The position numbers and the translations under genes are program-made. The notes under the pieces are model-generated. The model saw only the letters and a list, made by a program, of their open reading frames with translations, did not search any database and was not told where the DNA came from. From Ideonella margarita (GTDB lineage: Bacteria; Pseudomonadota; Gammaproteobacteria; Burkholderiales; Burkholderiaceae_C): 64,000 bases of DNA. Where the stretch lies: the NCBI RefSeq assembly GCF_038066635.1, contig NZ_JBBUTI010000011.1, forward strand, positions 62,001-126,000, read 5' to 3'. Positions 62,985 to 64,000 of this stretch are shown piece after piece. Positions within the stretch are counted from its first letter, which is position 1. Each line of letters starts with the position of its first letter.

Positions 62985-63404
62985 ATGCAAGCCGCCTCTC
63001 TCGCCGCCCTGCCCCCGGCCATCATCATTCACCTGACCTTCGCCACCGGCGGCCTGCTGCTGGGGCCAATGGCGTTGTGGGCCCGCAAGGGCTCACGCCT
63101 GCACCGCGCGGCAGGTTATGTGTGGCTCACCATGATGTTCAGTGCGGCCACCAGCAGCCTGTTCATCCGTGACTTCCGGCTGCCCAATGTGTGGGGCTAC
63201 ACGCCCATCCACCTGCTGAGCCTGCTCACCTTCGCGGGCATTGCCGGCGGCATCTGGCACATCGTCAACGGACGGGTGTCTGCGCATCGCAAAACCATGC
63301 AGCAGCTGTACTTCGGGGCGTGCGTTGGGGCGGGGGTCTTCACCTTGCTGCCCGGCCGCTTTCTGGGCCACCTGCTGTGGCACCATCTGCTGGGCCTGAC
63401 GTGA
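62985..63404 (+). CDS. DUF2306 membrane protein
   Basis: The 139-residue protein has four hydrophobic segments with conserved His in IIIHLTFATGG, GSRLHRAAGYVW and VNGRVSAHRKTMQQLYFG, the DUF2306 pattern, which suggests haem or metal binding in the membrane. Its function is unknown. Its stop TGA overlaps the GTG start of the kinase gene that follows (63401-63404). Confidence 0.75.
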   Translation: MQAASLAALPPAIIIHLTFATGGLLLGPMALWARKGSRLHRAAGYVWLTMMFSAATSSLFIRDFRLPNVWGYTPIHLLSLLTFAGIAGGIWHIVNGRVSAHRKTMQQLYFGACVGAGVFTLLPGRFLGHLLWHHLLGLT

Positions 63405-64000
63405 ACACCGCTGTGCAAGACACCCCCCACCACACCCCCAAACGCAACAACGCCATGACCACCGCGCAGCCCGTCCGGCCGCGTCGCTTCGTGGCGTCGC
63501 TGCTGGGCACCCAGGTGCTGTGCCTGGTGATTGCCGGCATGTTCTGGCTGTCAGGCCACAACTTCCAGATCTCGCTGGTTTACTCGCTGCTGATCGGCAA
63601 CTTCACCCATGTCTTCGTGCATGTGGGCCGCTTCGGGGTGGCGCACCTGCTGATGCAGCGTTGGCCGGGCCGCTGGCCTGAACTGCAGCAAGGCTGGCCG
63701 GGCTGGGGCTTCATGCTGCCGGTGCTGGTGGTGAGCGTGACGGCAGCGTACCTGCTGGGCCTGCTGCTGGCCGGCTGGTTGACGGGGGTGAACAGCCCCA
63801 TGCCCTGGCAACGGCAAGGTGGGCCGTGGCTGGTGATCTTTGCCATCTCGATGGCGCCAGCCGTGGGCGGCACGCTGTTTTTTTATACCCGCAGTCGCCT
63901 GGCTGCTGCCGAGGCGCAGGCCGAGCAGGCCGCGCGGCTGGTCGCACAAACCCAGTTGAAGCTGCTGGAAAGCCAGCTGGAACCGCACATGCTGTTCAAC
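63401..64000 (+). CDS. LytS/YehU-type sensor histidine kinase (3' partial)
   Basis: The gene runs off the window after 200 codons. It could start at GTG 63401, overlapping the previous stop, or at ATG 63455 (MTTAQPVRPRRF). Four hydrophobic segments span about residues 30-165, followed by a coiled coil and QLKLLESQLEPHMLFN, whose His is the phosphorylation site of the His_kinase (LytS/AlgZ) family. The ATP-binding domain and probably a LytTR response regulator lie beyond the edge. Confidence 0.85.
   Translation, partial: MNTAVQDTPHHTPKRNNAMTTAQPVRPRRFVASLLGTQVLCLVIAGMFWLSGHNFQISLVYSLLIGNFTHVFVHVGRFGVAHLLMQRWPGRWPELQQGWPGWGFMLPVLVVSVTAAYLLGLLLAGWLTGVNSPMPWQRQGGPWLVIFAISMAPAVGGTLFFYTRSRLAAAEAQAEQAARLVAQTQLKLLESQLEPHMLFN

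Noticed and set aside
1..64000. CRISPR array, insertion sequence, toxin-antitoxin pair or riboswitch
   Set aside because: I found no regularly spaced repeats, transposase, small toxin/antitoxin pair or known riboswitch fold on either strand by reading.

Overview
The window is a piece of a GC-rich chromosome, most likely from a betaproteobacterium of the order Burkholderiales (Rubrivivax/Leptothrix/Ideonella-like). The evidence is the Bug-type solute receptors, the housekeeping order yebC-purD-acyltransferase-hemF-nadD-rsfS-rlmH-maf-rng, the tolB-pal-cpoB order and the strong GC bias. I see no transposase, integrase, phage gene or CRISPR array. Genes are dense and no gap exceeds 300 bases. The largest gaps (38736-39024, 23525-23780, 21517-21756, 41336-41568) hold only regulatory-looking sequence or nothing I can name.

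Layout. 1-3.5 kb: end of a cyclic beta-1,2-glucan synthase, a PRC-barrel protein and a small coiled-coil protein. 3.5-8.6 kb (minus): a translationally coupled operon of an ABC-ATPase/pseudophosphatase fusion, a winged-helix NTPase regulator and a catalytically degenerate SDR. 8.85-14.7 kb (minus): an orphan winged-helix protein, an Asp/Glu-racemase-family protein and a spermidine/putrescine-type ABC importer. 14.8-21.5 kb: three secreted hydrolases (IMPa/M60-like metalloprotease, tannase-family esterase, M11-like metalloprotease with a lectin-like domain). 21.7-25.9 kb: three LysR regulators and a Crp/Fnr regulator. 25.9-28.2 kb: a four-gene module resembling an actinobacterial conservon (unknown winged-helix-like protein, GTPase, two roadblock proteins). 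28.2-38.7 kb: aldarate catabolism, with galactarate and glucarate dehydratases, 5-keto-4-deoxyglucarate dehydratase and a semialdehyde dehydrogenase, which together would take galactarate or glucarate to 2-oxoglutarate, plus a FadR-type regulator, a 2-hydroxyacid dehydrogenase and three Bug receptors. 39.0-47.1 kb: two identical tRNA-Lys(CTT) genes bracket a segment with a paralogue of the conservon-like protein, a second degenerate SDR, a haem-oxygenase-like protein and three chemoreceptors; tRNA-Lys(TTT) follows. 47.2-53.5 kb: tcdA, cpoB, pal, tolB, msbA and an aldo/keto reductase. 53.5-61.2 kb (minus): the long housekeeping operon. 61.3-64.0 kb: a HerA-like ATPase, a DUF2306 membrane protein and a truncated LytS-type kinase.

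The least ordinary signal is a set of linked modules. The degenerate SDR occurs both beside the winged-helix NTPase (3.5 kb) and beside the haem-oxygenase-like gene (40 kb). The unknown protein of the GTPase/roadblock module (25.9 kb) has a paralogue in that same 40 kb operon. The NTPase DNA-binding domain recurs as a stand-alone protein at 8.9 kb. I infer a shared signalling network; its function cannot be read from the sequence.
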